Assembly: GCA_030998015.1 (NCBI GenBank)
Contig: JARWMV010000246.1
Span: 806,001 to 870,000 of the forward strand
DNA: 64,000 nucleotides
Origin: Ceratorhiza oryzae-sativae
Lineage: Eukaryota > Basidiomycota > Agaricomycetes > Cantharellales > Ceratobasidiaceae
Direction: 5' to 3'
Shown piece by piece: positions 10,797 to 23,167 of the stretch. Positions within the stretch are counted from its first letter, which is position 1. The number at the start of each line of letters is the position of its first letter. The notes beneath the pieces are model-generated. The model was given only the letters and a program-made list of their open reading frames with translations, did no database searches and was not told the origin of the DNA. The position numbers and the translations under genes are program-made.

Positions 10797-13700
10797 ATGC
10801 CGGAGCCTTGGAGCTCTCGTAGAGGATGTCTGGTAATCCTATTTGGTCTTGCCATAATGCCATCCCTCGCGTTTGCTTACACACCTGATGTACGGTACGT
10901 AGGATCCCCAGACTCATCATTTCGCGCGCCATGCTAACATGCTCTAGATGGGGGCAATCAGCCACGCTAGTGGGAAATACTCTCTATGTCTATGGTGGCA
11001 AAAGCGACCCTTCCAACATGTACAGCTACAGTGGTGCACCGAACACTAACGACCTAATCTCTCTCGATTTATCGTCAACATTCGCGCTTACAGATGTTCC
11101 ATGGACCTACGTCAGCGGCTCGGCTGCTTATTCCAGCAGTCAAGGTCCTACGGTGACTTTTCATTCGCTGACTCCGTTCAACTCGACAACTATGTTGTTA
11201 TTTGGAGGCGATGGGGGGCCAAGCATGGTGTTGCCAACAACTGCGGATTCTGCTTGGCTCCTTGACATGTCTTTGCCGAGTACCCCCACCTGGACTCAAG
11301 AGCCGCGTGCGTGGGCAAACGAGCCTGTTCGAGTGATGCACCAGTCTGCCGTTGGATCCTTTGGCCGTGTTTGGATAACTGGTGGCCAAAAGGCTGACGG
11401 CTCTATGTTGCCCGCAAGCGGACACTACGTCTTCCAGCCATCCGTACCGTCCTTCGACCAGTTCCCGTCGATAATGCGCCTCCGGTCGTGTCCGGTCACG
11501 CTTCGGCCCTATTATCATCTGGGACATTGCTCGTATTTGGGGGTTATAACCCTACAACTGGTGCCATGATGGACATGGGCAGCGTTTGGAGTGTCGATAC
11601 TAGTCAGGGAGCCCCGGTCTGGTCGAATTTCACGGTAGCGGGTGCAGTCCCGGCGCCGCGCCATAGTTTTGCGTATGCAACGTTAGGTGACGGCAGGATT
11701 TTTATTCATGGTGGGGTGGATGCCGGAACGCAAACGCTATATTCTGATGCGGCAATCTTGGATACGACAAAGAATCCTATGCAATGGTACACACTTGATG
11801 GGTTTGACCAAATTGGCGCACGGCGGGATCACATGGCAGTCGGGGTTGGGGAGCAAGTGCTGATAGGATTCGGTGAGATAACCTGCGCAGGCCTGGGTGC
11901 ATACCATTAATCAGATTTGGTTAGGATATGGAGCCAATGGTCCAGCATCATCTTCGCTATCAGTATTCCAGGTCAATAGCAACTCTTGGGGAAATTCGTT
12001 TGTTCCTGTGCCCCTCTCAACGCCATCTCCCTCTATACCACTTCCTCTGCCAACTAATACGGCCCCCCCGAGCCAAAGTGTCTCCTCACCCCCAGTCAAT
12101 CTGGCGGCTCCCAATCTGTACCACGGCCAACTAGTATCCTGCCCAGCATTCCTAGTATTCCCATCCCCGGTCCTGTCCCAACGAGGAGTTACACAGCCAA
12201 CCCCCATAGCACTCACAGAGCTTCTTCTGAGACGACCCCTTCTGCGACTGGCACTCTCCCACCAGGCGATCAGGACACGGCCTCGTCGCGAATTAAAGCG
12301 ATTGCCGTTGGCGCTGTGGTAGCTGTAGTTGCGTTGATAGGGCTGGTCTTGTGTGGCGCCTATATAGCTCTGCGAAGACGAAGGCCGTTCTGGAAACGAG
12401 GGGATGGGGGAGCACGCTTGATCAGTTCTGAAACAGGAGAGGCGGCTCGAGGCCAGGGGTATGGCGCTCATGGCGAGAAGGATGAATGCTGCCACAAACT
12501 GGGGCACTTACCAGAGCCCTCGTCGGCAATGGACACTCCTCGGTCTGGGTGCTCGCCAGAATAATGGTCGACAGCGGTTTGATATCCTTCACGATGAAGA
12601 CGCGCGCGAGTTTGGCGACGTAGGGTTAGCTCGCGATAGCATGAGGCGGGAAGTAACTGAAGTCAGCAACAGGAGTGCTTGGGACGGGTTTGTCAACGCT
12701 AGCTCTGCCAGTTTACGTTCCGTCGGTGCGGCGTTAGGCTTGGGGCGATCTGGCAGACAGTCGAGTTACGGATCGGTCCAACCTACAAGACGTGAACTCG
12801 AGGATATGGAGAAGAACGCTTCAAATCCGTTCCTTGATGATCCAGGATCTGGAGGAACTTCCGCTATCCCCACGGTTGCCTTGGTTGGAGCGTCTCGCCC
12901 GCGAGCGGTGCGACAAGAGTCTTCCTCAAGTTTAAGGGAAGTCAACTATAGGGATCCCTTTGAAGATCCAAGCCACTATCCCCTTGCGCCCCTCGGGGAT
13001 AGTCGTCAAGAGGGCAGACGTTCACCTCAGGAAGGTGAGAGCCTTGTTGGTGCATTCCGTCAACAAGACCTCGAAGATCACGGACACTATGACAATACCA
13101 TCATTCCGCCGACGTTTGAAACATACGGTCTCACGGCTCTTGGTCGCCCGCGCTCGAACTCTGGCTTGGCGCCTTCGAATGAGTCGGTAGGATCTGGGAA
13201 CGACGCGGGGCGGCACAGCGACGTCTTCACACGAGTACCATCCGATTACTCTACTTTCGAATCAATCTTCAGCACCAATCAGACGCAGCGATTCGTGGTG
13301 GTCTCGATTCTCTGTGGGTTCGCTGCGTGGCGACAGGGGTGCCCACCAGGAGGGATTCAGCATCGTGCGCAAGCTCTCGCGCCAATCGGAGCGCCCATCG
13401 AGGGCGGACGCATTCATCGACTTCAGGGATCCTCACCCACCGCCCCCACTCCGCACCATGGCACCCATTAGAGAAACCGGGCATAGTGCTGAACCATCGC
13501 CGGATGATGTCCAAAGACACTCGCGATTGTCAACTCTCAACACTATAGCCACTGGCCCTCACCGCCGTTCGGCCTCTTCTCTGGTGACTTTTCAGACTGC
13601 TGACAGTTCGGCACTTGAGAGGATTGGCCAAATGGATATTATTCAGCGAGTGCGAACAGCGAATAGTTTACACCGACAATCACTGTCACTGGAAACAAGT

Positions 13701-14162
13701 CCTGAATCAGCCGAAGAACAAGGGCCTTTAGAGTTTATTCCGCGACGACCGCGACTGAGCATTGTGCCAGGCTCACCAGTTGGTGGATCCAAGAGTGCGA
13801 CTGAAAGTCACCAGGAGAGTAGAGCATCCACTCCGCCACTATCCGATGACCACGGCACAATCATGGCCTCGCCTACAGAGCTTTCTTCATCCATCGGGCA
13901 CTCGCACCACTCCCACTCGCCGATTCAGGCTACTACGCCTGTTCGGACGCGGCAACCCACAGGAAAAGTGGCTGAACGAGTGGCTGCTTACGAGAGACGC
14001 ATGACAGCAAGCAGCCCTGTCATCCCCGCTCGTAAATCCCCGGTTAGTGGGGAGGCAGGGCGATCCCGTACCAAAAACCACACTCGGGTTGAGTACGGGC
14101 TCGTACAACGACCAGAACTTTTTATTGCCAACCCAGATGGCAGGGCCTCGCCCTCTTTATAA
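10797..14162 (+). CDS. Kelch-repeat single-pass membrane protein with long cytoplasmic tail (frame interrupted)
   Basis: ATG 10797 opens a signal peptide (CLVILFGLAIMPSLAFA). An intron (about 10889-10948) leads into kelch blades: TLYVYGGKSD, TMLLFGGDGG, GRVWITGGQKADG, TLLVFGGYNPTTGAMMDMGSVW and GRIFIHGGVDAGTQT. An intron near 11875-11920 precedes a Pro/Ser/Thr-rich stalk. A transmembrane helix (AVGAVVAVVALIGLVLCGAYIAL), RRRRPFWKR and a tail of about 550 residues rich in Ser, Arg and Pro follow. The architecture is common among fungal cell-surface kelch proteins; ligand and role are unknown. The frame shifts at about 11465, 12064, 12455 and 13300. The first two are repaired by one extra C in a C run; the others are unexplained. 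It may be intact with sequence errors, or decaying. Confidence 0.7.
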
Positions 14163-14622
14163 GCCCGGTATGAATGTTCCAGCTCAACTTCTTTCTCCAG
14201 TGGGCTATAGATAGTTGATATTCTTATGGTCTCCTGCTCACTTGTACGACGTATGTTTGTCCTCTCTCCTCCCCGCATACACGCATGTACTCGGATTCGG
14301 TTCGTTCTTCTTGACCACCTCGTTTTCTCAGTGGACGTGCCCGACGCTCCTGATCACAAATTTGCTTGAGTTCAAATGTGCTAATTACCCTTCCATGAAA
14401 GCAAGACAAGGCTTGCTGACTGTTTCACGTCAATTCCTCACAGGCGTGATTTGTTTGTCTCTATGCTATGTTTCCCAAATAGAGCAGCGCTCAACGTGTA
14501 CACACTTGTAACATGTATCGTTTGTTTCAATAGTAAAGTTTTCCAATCAATCAACAGCCCCCCTTCTTCGTTCACGGCCACTTTGGGCAACTAATCGTGA
14601 GTAGCTATACCTCCCATTGAAC
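14163..14622. other. Convergent 3' flanks
   Basis: About 460 bases between the kelch gene stop and the 3' end of the first ABC copy. No coding or RNA feature was seen. Confidence 0.35.
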
Positions 14623-17425
14623 TCAGTCCAAGAAAGCCTGGGACTGAATCTTGTACATCTTGGCATATTCCTTGTCCTGAGCGAGCAGCTCTTTGTGCGC
14701 CCCCTGCTCAACTATCGAGCCGTCCTTCATGTATAATACTAGGGGGGTTGTTAGTTCATACTCAACAACAACATGGCGTGCTCATACTTAGATCTGCATA
14801 CTTAGTCAGGTGTCCGAATCGGCTGGAATATGAGAAGGGCAGGTTAAAATACCCCTCTTGTTCAGGCATCTCCGAGATAACGCACTGGGTGACAAAAATC
14901 ATTGTTTTCTCTCCGCGCAAGCTGCGGAGGCGCTCGAATATCTCTATCAACATTGTCAGTTCGTATATCTACCAAAATAGGCGTTTAAGAAGCAGCGTAT
15001 TCAGCCTCGGGGTCCAAGCTCGCGCTAGGCTCATCATAGCACAGTATTCTAATCCGATCCGAGTTTTTCATGAAGTCCGAGAGAGCTATACTTGAAGGGA
15101 CCGCGATGAACATTCATATTAGACCATCGCGTTGAAGTGGACTTACGGCTAGACGTTGCCATTCTCCCCCGCTAAGCTTCGTGGGTTTTTGGGCATCGAT
15201 GAATTCCTGATAATTTTTTATCGTTTTTTGGTTGTTCATTGCAGAAACTAGTTGTTTGAGGTTTAAGATTCGTGTCAAACTTGAGCGGAAGCTTCTGTAC
15301 GAAATCGTAGGAGCCACCAAGTTTCGATGCCTCTTCTACATCCTTCGCCGGATTCGACGAATCCGGGAACCCCATAATAATGTTCTCCTGAATCTGTTGC
15401 TTATGAGCTCTGCTACGCGGCCCGAAAGATTAATGTTACATACCGTGAGGGGCAAGTGCTGGTAATCCTGGTACATTATGTTTGCTGCAGCCCGTAAGCT
15501 CGATATTGTGTAATCTCCGATAGGTCCTCATCAATAAATGCTGAGCCCTCCGTAGTATCGTATAAACGATTTATTAAGCTGATTGTTGTACTTTTTCCAC
15601 AACCTAGAACCTTTCGGGTAGCTATTACGCCGATAGGAGTGATCCGCCTACCATTCTCTCCTACGATCACAGAGCTGCCCAGGGGTTATAGTGAAAGAAA
15701 GGTCTTTCAGGATAGGCTTATTGGTCCCCGGGTATGTGAAGTCCACATGCCTTAGAGAGTGAATCATTTAAGTATAAACCGACCAGCATATATGCGATGT
15801 TGCGTACCTAAATTCGATGGCAGCACCGTTGCGTTTCAAATGATCGGCATCAGGATACACAACGTTGCCGTCTTTCATTAGTGACTTAATCGCTAGTAAT
15901 TTGTATAGTGCTATCACGTTATCGAACGACTACGACATTTGGCCACCGCTATACACGAGTCGCCAAATGAGAGAGGCGAAAGTGTTTCCTGACTGCTGTA
16001 TCAAACTAAGTTTGCAAGGCTCAGTCTATCGGAGCGGTTTTGGAGCCTCCCCCATGCAAATAGAAGCTATTGTGTATAGGTGAGTAACAATCATACATGC
16101 CTTCGGAACTTACAATAGGAAACGCATCAATTATTGGCAGCGTCTTCATACCAAAATATCTCCGACGACGAAGCTGCTCGGTCGGGTGCGCTTCAGGTGT
16201 ATCCCCTAATTCCTCGATGTCTTTCTCAAATTCTATATGAGTCGCAATTAGACCAGGACTACCATTTAGGGGGCAAGGGCGTACGCAAATTGATGAAATC
16301 GGTGAGATTTCCGCTCAGCACCTCTTTCTTATATTTGTTGATGTACCAAGTTCATACATCACATTCATTCGGAGCCAACTTTGATTTGTTACGAGGGTGT
16401 AAAATTCTAAGCCGTAGACAATATTTGTTTGTTTGTTTTTTGGTTGTTCACATAATGGGAGACAACTCACATCTGTTCGCGTTACCCACCCATCCCAGAT
16501 GAGCGAGCAATGGTCGAACAATACACACAAGTCCGAATATCCCAGCATCTTGTCGAGAGCCTATCATGTGTGATATCACAGAAAACTGTCCAATGAATTG
16601 CAGTGCGATCGATGAGAGCTCTACTAAGCCTTTGAGAATAGCCCAGGGTCGAGATTGATAGCTAATAGATCTTGTAAATTGTGACTGAAGCTCTGGATCT
16701 TCTGTCATGGAGAGGTCTAATCGACTCTGAACTGTTGAAACCCCGGAATATTTATGATGAACGATCTGTGTGGTTTGAAGGAGAGAAATGAGCCATCACC
16801 TGCTAAGATGCGCTTTTTGAAGTATAGCGAAACTCGCTGCTCAATAATAGGCCGGGTATAATAACTGCAGTGTACCTTTAACGGGATTAACTTGTTACTA
16901 TCAAGGGCACGACTTACTCGATTCTTCCAGCAGCCCAGCCTAGCGATACAGTCGCCAGGTATACGACAAGAACCTTCGCGAATTCCTTATGGATTGAAGT
17001 TTGATGCTCCTGAGCAGTTACGGTTTGTTCAGACTATTGATAGGCGAGTGTTTCAATCAGACATTCGTAAAATATTAGTTACCATAAACTGGGGAGCCTG
17101 CCAAGCCAAGTATTTTTGAGTTATTTTGTAGATGAAGAGCGTGAACAACGCTGTTGACGAATTTCGCCATGAAGTAAAGAGTGAAAAGGAATGGTCCGAG
17201 TGACAGGGTTTCCAATATAAACCTCAGAATTGTTGGGGTACTAATCACCAAGGTGTAGGCCTTTTTGAAATGGGGCATCACAGGGATGTTGTCGAACCAT
17301 CCTCCAGTAAGAGGGAAATACACTGTCCAAACTCCAAGCTGCTGCTCACGAAAACAATATTGGGTTGGCTGAGATTTTAGCCGGTCTTGTCCATTGTCCT
17401 GCTCTTCTTTTTTGGACCTATCCAA
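14623..17425 (-). pseudogene. Half-size ABC exporter, copy 1, probably a pseudogene
   Basis: On the minus strand the exons give, in order, LGVWTVYFP and a membrane domain (FILETLSLGPFLFTLYF, WAILKGLVELSSIAL). The nucleotide-binding domain follows with CGKSTTISLINRLYD (Walker A), IMYQDYQHLPLT (Q-loop), KLSGGEWQRLA (signature), ILCYDEPSASLDPEAEY (Walker B, D-loop) and SRFGHLTKYADL (H-loop region). The C-terminus (YKIQSQAFLD) ends at 14623. Defects relative to the copy at 53326-56146: no ATG in the first-exon frame between 17425 and the preceding stop; loss of the GT donor after the first exon; a one-base shift after Walker A (about 15525); and no GT donor after DPEAEY (about 15000), where the frame reaches a stop. 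It retains the family's intron positions, so it arose by DNA duplication rather than retroposition. Confidence 0.7.
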
Positions 17426-18189
17426 AGATGCAAGTTGGCCAGACTTTTGTGTAATTTTTTTCCGAGTGTGTCACATCAAAACCCGTTAGGATCTTACTAA
17501 AGTGAGCTCGATGGAGTGCAAACACAGGACCTGGCCAATTTATACCCAAGGCGCATAGGCGGTGCACACGGAAGACGTGGGTTTCATCTCATAACTTGAT
17601 TCATATGCACTCTATGCGACTCAGCTCTGTGAAGGTAGTCGCCATGCGTGTCCAGAAGGACGTGGCTGTGGTGTGATTATCAAGCGCCCATATGTGATGG
17701 GCTGGTGGGCTTTGTGCTGTGTGACCAATGAATCCTTTAAGCTTTTCCTTTGTACCGGATTGCGCTAAAATCTCGGCCTCGGTCGAATTCTAGCTTCTGC
17801 ACTGCGAATGAAAATCGGCCGTGTCACAATGTTCTAGAGAATCTGAGCGTAGCCGACAGCAAACGAGACCGTCTAGACACGATATCCTACAAATCCTACA
17901 AATTCATACGAATTGCATTTACTAATGATAAATATACTCGTGAACTCATCTTCATGCTTTGGCGCCAGGTGTCGAATAATATAGGTATATGCAATCAATT
18001 CTGATGGAGGGAGGGGCACGTGACAAGCGCTTTTTGGGGGATATATTTAACGTCCTACACGAACACAAGCTCGAGCTAGGCAAAGAGGAAACCACAAAAA
18101 AGTTGTAAAATCCCGAAGGCCTTAATTGAAAAAAATTCCGTAAAAGCGCACACATCGATTCTTCACTCACGAGGGGTACACTATCAAGG
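17426..18189. other. Intergenic region between ABC copy 1 and a coding remnant
   Basis: About 760 bases of AT-rich sequence. Nothing recognisable was found. The absence of a clear TATA box or start codon for the flanking ABC copy fits its decay. Confidence 0.35.
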
Positions 18190-18556
18190 GGTCCGACTGT
18201 ATCTAGCTCGCGCGAGGGTATAACGATGCTTTTGCGTGCTTGATAGGTCCTGATAGCGCTGGTAGCGCGTGCTACTTCGGATCTCGCGAGCGCTCAAAAG
18301 CATCATTGGGCCTGTGGGGTTAGTCCACGCGAACTAGATATCCGGGGTTTGGCTGAGCGTTTCGCCGTTGCGCTTGTGCACGGAGCACGCCAGAAGCACT
18401 TTCTAGCTTGCGTTTTCGACACTTCATAATGTGTGAAAAGCGCCCACGAAAGCGAATGAACTGGGACTCCTCCAATCCTCGGTGTTTCGTATGGCCAACA
18501 GCTGCTAAATCGATCAACGCCCAAATGCCAGCCCGCGCAATTGCTTGGTAGGTCAC
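18190..18556 (-). pseudogene. Unidentified coding remnant
   Basis: A minus-strand frame starting near 18556 reads IARAGIWALIDLAAVG, then FIRFRGRFSHIMKCRKRK and LRAQAQRRNAQPNPGYLVRVD. After a small frame change it continues NPTGPMMLLSAREIRSS and YTLARARYSRTP before a stop near 18190. The even, basic composition looks like decayed protein-coding sequence rather than chance. I do not recognise the family. It lies between two ABC copies, where a dispersed repeat or a transposon scar would be plausible, but no terminal repeats or target duplication were found. Confidence 0.3.
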
Positions 18557-18726
18557 GATCCATTAGAATAGCACTCAGGAGTAAGCGCATGAGGTCAGAA
18601 TGTAAGGACAGCAAAAAAATTCTAGCATATTTGTTCTCAACGATACATGAGTGTCAACTAGACTGAATGTAGGTCGCTTCCGGCGCTCATTACTACTAGT
18701 AATGTCAAAATCGAGGCAATACCTAC

Positions 18727-21559
18727 TTATATAAATGCCCGAGATTGAATATTGTACATCTTAGCGTATTCTCCATCGAGCGCCATGAGCTCTTGGTGTG
18801 TGCCTTTTTCAATTATCGCACCGTCCTGCATATAGAATACTACGCCACGAATTCTGAGTTTAGGGTTCAGTTGACAGAGAGTGATGCTCACTAATGTCTG
18901 CGTGTTTTGTGAGATGTCCGAATCGGCTATAATTCCGATCAGTGGCCGCTTTTAACCTGTACTTGGTTAGGGTGCAACGTACTGAGTGATAAATATCATG
19001 GTTTTTTGTCCTTGCAAGCTACGATCTGCTCGAAAGCCTCTGCATATATTCATTCAGTCGAGTTCGCGATTTCTTTGTATTGTAAATGCATACTGGACTC
19101 AGCCTTTGGGTCCAAGCTCGCACTCGGTTCGTCATAACAGAGTAGTTTGATTCGATCAGAGTTCCTCATGTAGGTTTTAGCGAGCTGTATATTTGACTAT
19201 GAGTGTTGGTTGTCTCTATTCAATCAACTTGATGTACTCACCGCTAAGCGCCGCCACTCGCCACCGCTCACTTGTGTTTTATGTTGAGCGTCAATGAGAT
19301 TTTGGAAAGGATTGCTCGTCGTCTTGATACCAATGGGAGCCGTACCCAGACGAGTTATATGCAAGGTCGGTATCGAACTTTTCTGGAAGTTTCTGAATGA
19401 AGTCGTATGCACCAGCCAATTTCGCTGCTGTCTCCACATCTTCCTGAGAGCCTTCAGAATATCTACCAATGCGAATGTTCTCTCCAACCTAGCAAATATT
19501 GTTGACAGGCTTCAATTTAGACAGATTGATAATTCATCGACGACTTACTGGAAGGGGATAATGTGAATAGTTTTGATACATGACGCATGTCGCATCTCGA
19601 ACTGTTGATATCTTGAAATCGGTTAGGGGACGGCCGTCGATCAAGATCTCGCCAGATGTACAATCATAGAGTCGCGAGATCAAACTGATTGTAGTACTTT
19701 TGCCACAGCCTAGGGAAATACCGTAAAGCGCAGTTAGGATGCATGGCTCATGGTTCGTACCATTTTCCCCCACAATAACACATAGTTGTCCCGCGCCGAT
19801 GCAGAATGACATGTCCTTCAAAATATGCCTGTCTTGACCCGGGTACGAGAATCCGACACACCTGAGGGGTTTAGTTTCTATTAAACCACATTGCTGGGTC
19901 TTGGTACATACTTGAACTCGATGGACATCCCTGTCCGATCTGCGTGCTCCGGATACGCAATCTCGCCATCGGGCACCTTGGGTTTAGTTTCTATCACGTC
20001 GCATAGGGATATTATGTTCGTGATGACAGACGCCAAATCCCCGCCGCTGTACCAAATCCTAGAGGCTGTAGCGTGCAGAGAGGTTGTTGCTTGTTGAATG
20101 AGGATGAGAGAGGACAACCTCGACGCGTTAGTGCCTTGGACAGCACTCCACGCAAATGCAATCTGAACAAGACGAGGGCCAAAGGGGGTTGAGAAAGGCT
20201 GCTTCTGTGCTAGTATGTAACCCTTACTGTAGGTATCACGTCGAGTACAGCGTCCAAGTCCGTCAGACTGAGGAGGCTTTTGCTTTCCCACTGGATTTCG
20301 GGCTGGTCGCTTCTGGTATCACCAAACTCTTCACGGTTCTTCTTATACTCTAAATTCTGTTATTCACGAGGGTAGGTGATCGGGCTAATGCTAATTACCA
20401 GTATTGATGTACTCCTCCAGATTGTCACCCAACACGTCTTGTTTGAAGTGATCTTGGGTTCCCATATCGTACAACGCATCCATACGCATCCATCTTGGAT
20501 CTGTAATCTGAGTATAATATGCTATCCAAACAGGTCAGAACCGAGACGAGTCGTGCTGATCCCCCACTTGCCTGCGCCCGTGAAACTATACGCAAATTGT
20601 GAGACCAAGGATTTTGCCAAGCACACAATAAAGAACGTCAATGAATCTTCACGTGCGCTAAGGACTTGTATCATAACAGAGGTCTGGGTAGCGACCTCTG
20701 CTGCCATCGAGATCATCGTAGAGACACTCTCCAGAATAGCCCAAGCGCTGGAGGAGTATCCTTCAGCTCGCCTTAGCTTTGTTTGAATGACCGGGTCATG
20801 AAAAGTGGCGTAATCGAGCCGAGAGTGAGCTGGAGGTCGGGATAAACACAGTCAGCGGGGTAAACACGATCCCCAAACCCACCCACCCGCAAGGATTTTG
20901 GTTCTAAAGTACAGATTAACGCGCTGCCTCAATATTGGTTCTCCACGGGCACTAATCAATGTCAAGTTCGAATAGATCGCATCTGCATTCAACGACTTAC
21001 CCGATCTTCCTCACGACCCAATCTGCCAAAAAGGCTAGCAGGTATCCAAATACGATGCGATAAAAGTTTTGACGGTTAATATCTTGGTTTGCTTCTGGTT
21101 TCTCGATCTGTACGAATGGTTCAGCTAAACATCAGGTGAGAAGCTATACTAACTAACCAACTCCAGTATTTTCATGCTGTTGTATAGTTTGGCGGACGAG
21201 ATCAGGCCCGAGAGCATCGTCGACAAGAAGTATGTGAGAAATAAAACCGGCCCGAGCGACAGATTTTCTAGCAGAAATTTCCAAACGACGGGGAGCCCAA
21301 GGATAATATCTCGTCCTCGTTGGATAAATTTCAAGCCAGGGAGAGGGTTTGTCCAAGCTGAGGCAATCGCGTAATACACCGTCCACGCGCCAACATTAAC
21401 GGTATAGAACCTGTCTTTTTCGTCTTTCGCCTCGCTTGCTTCATACTTGGAGCCCGCGGAAGTCTTTTCATCGGGCACGGGGGACTCGGAGACTGGAGTG
21501 GAATCGGATTGGTAACCCGAGTCAAGAAGGAGGCCAATCTTTTCTTTGGAGTCTTCCAT
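18727..21559 (-). CDS. Half-size ABC exporter, copy 2
   Basis: ATG 21559 (MEDSKEKIGLLL), about 57 bases below a TATA box. The order is VNVGAWTVYYAIASAW, membrane helices (FLLENLSLGPVLFLTYFL; WAILESVSTMISMAAEV), RWMRMDALYDMGT, HILKDMSFCIGAGQLCVIVGENG, CGKSTTISLISRLYD (Walker A), VMYQNYSHYPLP (Q-loop), VSGGEWRRLA (signature), LLCYDEPSASLDPKAE (Walker B/D-loop), SRFGHLTKHAD, and an end at 18727 (YNIQSRAFI). One intron (20571-20522) has a GC donor in a perfect GCAAGT context. Departures from the intact copy are signature Leu changed to Val and a one-base shift near 19310, just before the signature motif. It could be a functional gene with a sequence error or an early pseudogene. The substrate is unknown. 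Confidence 0.65.
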
Positions 21560-21999
21560 TTCAACCCAAGAAACAGTCTGAAGGACGAGCGTCTGCATGG
21601 TATGCCTCAACCTGGTTTTATAGTACCAAGGCGCAGGCCGGGGAGACAGTCTCCGGAACGGCACAGACAGAGAAATGACTCTGAAGATATCAGCGATGCT
21701 GTGGGATGCTGGGGTAATAATGGGCGCAGCACAGGATGAACGCGCCGAATCACGAGAGCGGAGTTTTGTTGATAACCGCGCAAGCGCGAGTCAGGTGGGG
21801 GACAGCCTTGGATTACTAGTTTAAGCGCCCTCGGGGTCAGGCAGGAGCTGCCGAGACTGTCTCATCACGCGAAAAAAAAAAACGTGTCGGGACACAAGTT
21901 GACCACGACTTGACCAGTCGCGTATACCGGCGACCCGCATATAACACTTTGTAATATCGGGCAAGTTATACCAGCATCCCTCTTCTTCTACCTCTCAAA
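21560..21999. other. Divergent promoter region of ABC copy 2 and ERG28
   Basis: About 440 bases between the minus-strand ABC start and ERG28. It contains the TATA box at 21616-21622 and a run of ten A residues near 21875. No other feature was seen. Confidence 0.4.
21616..21622 (-). promoter_or_regulatory. TATA box of ABC copy 2
   Basis: TATAAAA on the minus strand, 57 bases before ATG 21559. The intact third copy has TATATAA 46-52 bases before its ATG, so promoter spacing appears conserved between paralogues. Confidence 0.5.
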
Positions 22000-22662
22000 A
22001 TGTCTTTGCTAAGCTGTAAGATCGCATCCACGTTTCTTTCAGCCTCGGGTTTACTGAGCACCACTCCCTTTTCAGATCTCCCTCAAGCAGTCGGCCTGCT
22101 TCCTAAATGGCAATTGATCGTCTCTTCGCTGGCCGTTTTCAACACAATCCAAAACTTTGTGACACTGAGCCTCACGAAGCGCATTTACAGCAAGCAACCG
22201 CACAATGGCATGTACCGATCCATACACGTATCCCACGCGTGTCTAATCGCGATAAATCAACAGTAACACCTCTCCAATCCCGTACCTTTGGTATATGGAC
22301 GCTTACAGCTGCCATTCTTCGGTTTTACTGCGCGTACAATGTTAATAACAAAGCGTACGTCGCGTTTGCTTGTTCTGATTGTATCAAATACGCGTCTGAA
22401 TCGGCCCCCAAAACAAGCGTCTACCAACTCACGATGTGGAGCTACGTTCTCGCGTTTGCGCACTTTTCATCCGAACTCTTGGTTTTCCGCACGGCGGGAC
22501 TCGGAGCGGCGTGCTCAGTCCGTTTGTAGTCTCAAGCAAGTCTATTTTTTTTTTATTTTTTTTTTTTGTTCCTGTGGACTTCAGACTGAAGCTTCGAAAT
22601 AAACAGCCCTATCCTTCACGTGGATGTGGAATCAGTACGATTTCTATCTCTCGGGTCAGTAG
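22000..22662 (+). CDS. ERG28: Ergosterol biosynthetic protein 28 (scaffold of the sterol C-4 demethylation complex)
   Basis: Exons 22000-22015, 22075-22207, 22264-22354, 22418-22535 and 22607-22662. The product begins MSLLSYLPQAVGLLPKWQ and continues FNTIQNFVTLSLTKRIYS, VTPLQSRTFGIWTLTAAILR, VYQLTMWSYVLAFAHFSSE, ending TWMWNQYDFYLS. This is the standard Erg28 profile, with four hydrophobic segments and RTFG.WT. Erg28 tethers Erg25/26/27 in the endoplasmic reticulum. The last intron (22536-22606) uses a GC donor (GCAAGT), and the intron at 22208-22263 also appears to begin with GC. A one-base break near 22507 separates FRTAGLG from GVLSPFVVSS and is repaired by one extra C. The last intron contains two poly-T runs. 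Confidence 0.88.
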
Positions 22663-23167
22663 ATAGAGCAGCGGCGGTTTCGGTGTACCGCTCCTTGCTG
22701 TGTGATGTCGCTAGTAGGAATACTATAGACTCCGACGTTAATTGATCGAAGGACTTCCAGACCATAAGTCTAACATCCTAAACTTACATGATCCGACTTG
22801 AACCTTGATGGCGCCAGCCATCGATTGGGTGTTTCCGCGACCCTGCTACACTGAACGAAACAGACATGAGGCCAGAACGAAGATTGATCGAAAGGGGCTT
22901 CCAGTCATTGGCTTGTCCAATTTTTTCGAGAAGGCATAGCGGCACGCCCCTGCCCCTAACTTTTACACTTGATGCATGCCTCAATTTGTTATTCTCCTAA
23001 CATCTCCAACGCTATAGCATTCCACTCGCATAGTGTGCGTCTGCCTCGAAGCCCCTCCCCCCTTCGTTTCCTAGATAAGCAATCCCGTGCAAATCCCAGC
23101 CTCCCTTCTCGTTCCCGAACAGTCATTCCAACTCTACCCCACGACTACATGCTTCAGACAGCCACCT
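22663..23167. other. Convergent 3' flanks of ERG28 and CTU2
   Basis: About 505 bases. An imperfect direct repeat is visible (TTGATCGAAGGACTTCCAG near 22742 and TTGATCGAAAGGGGCTTCCA near 22885). No gene was seen. Confidence 0.35.
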
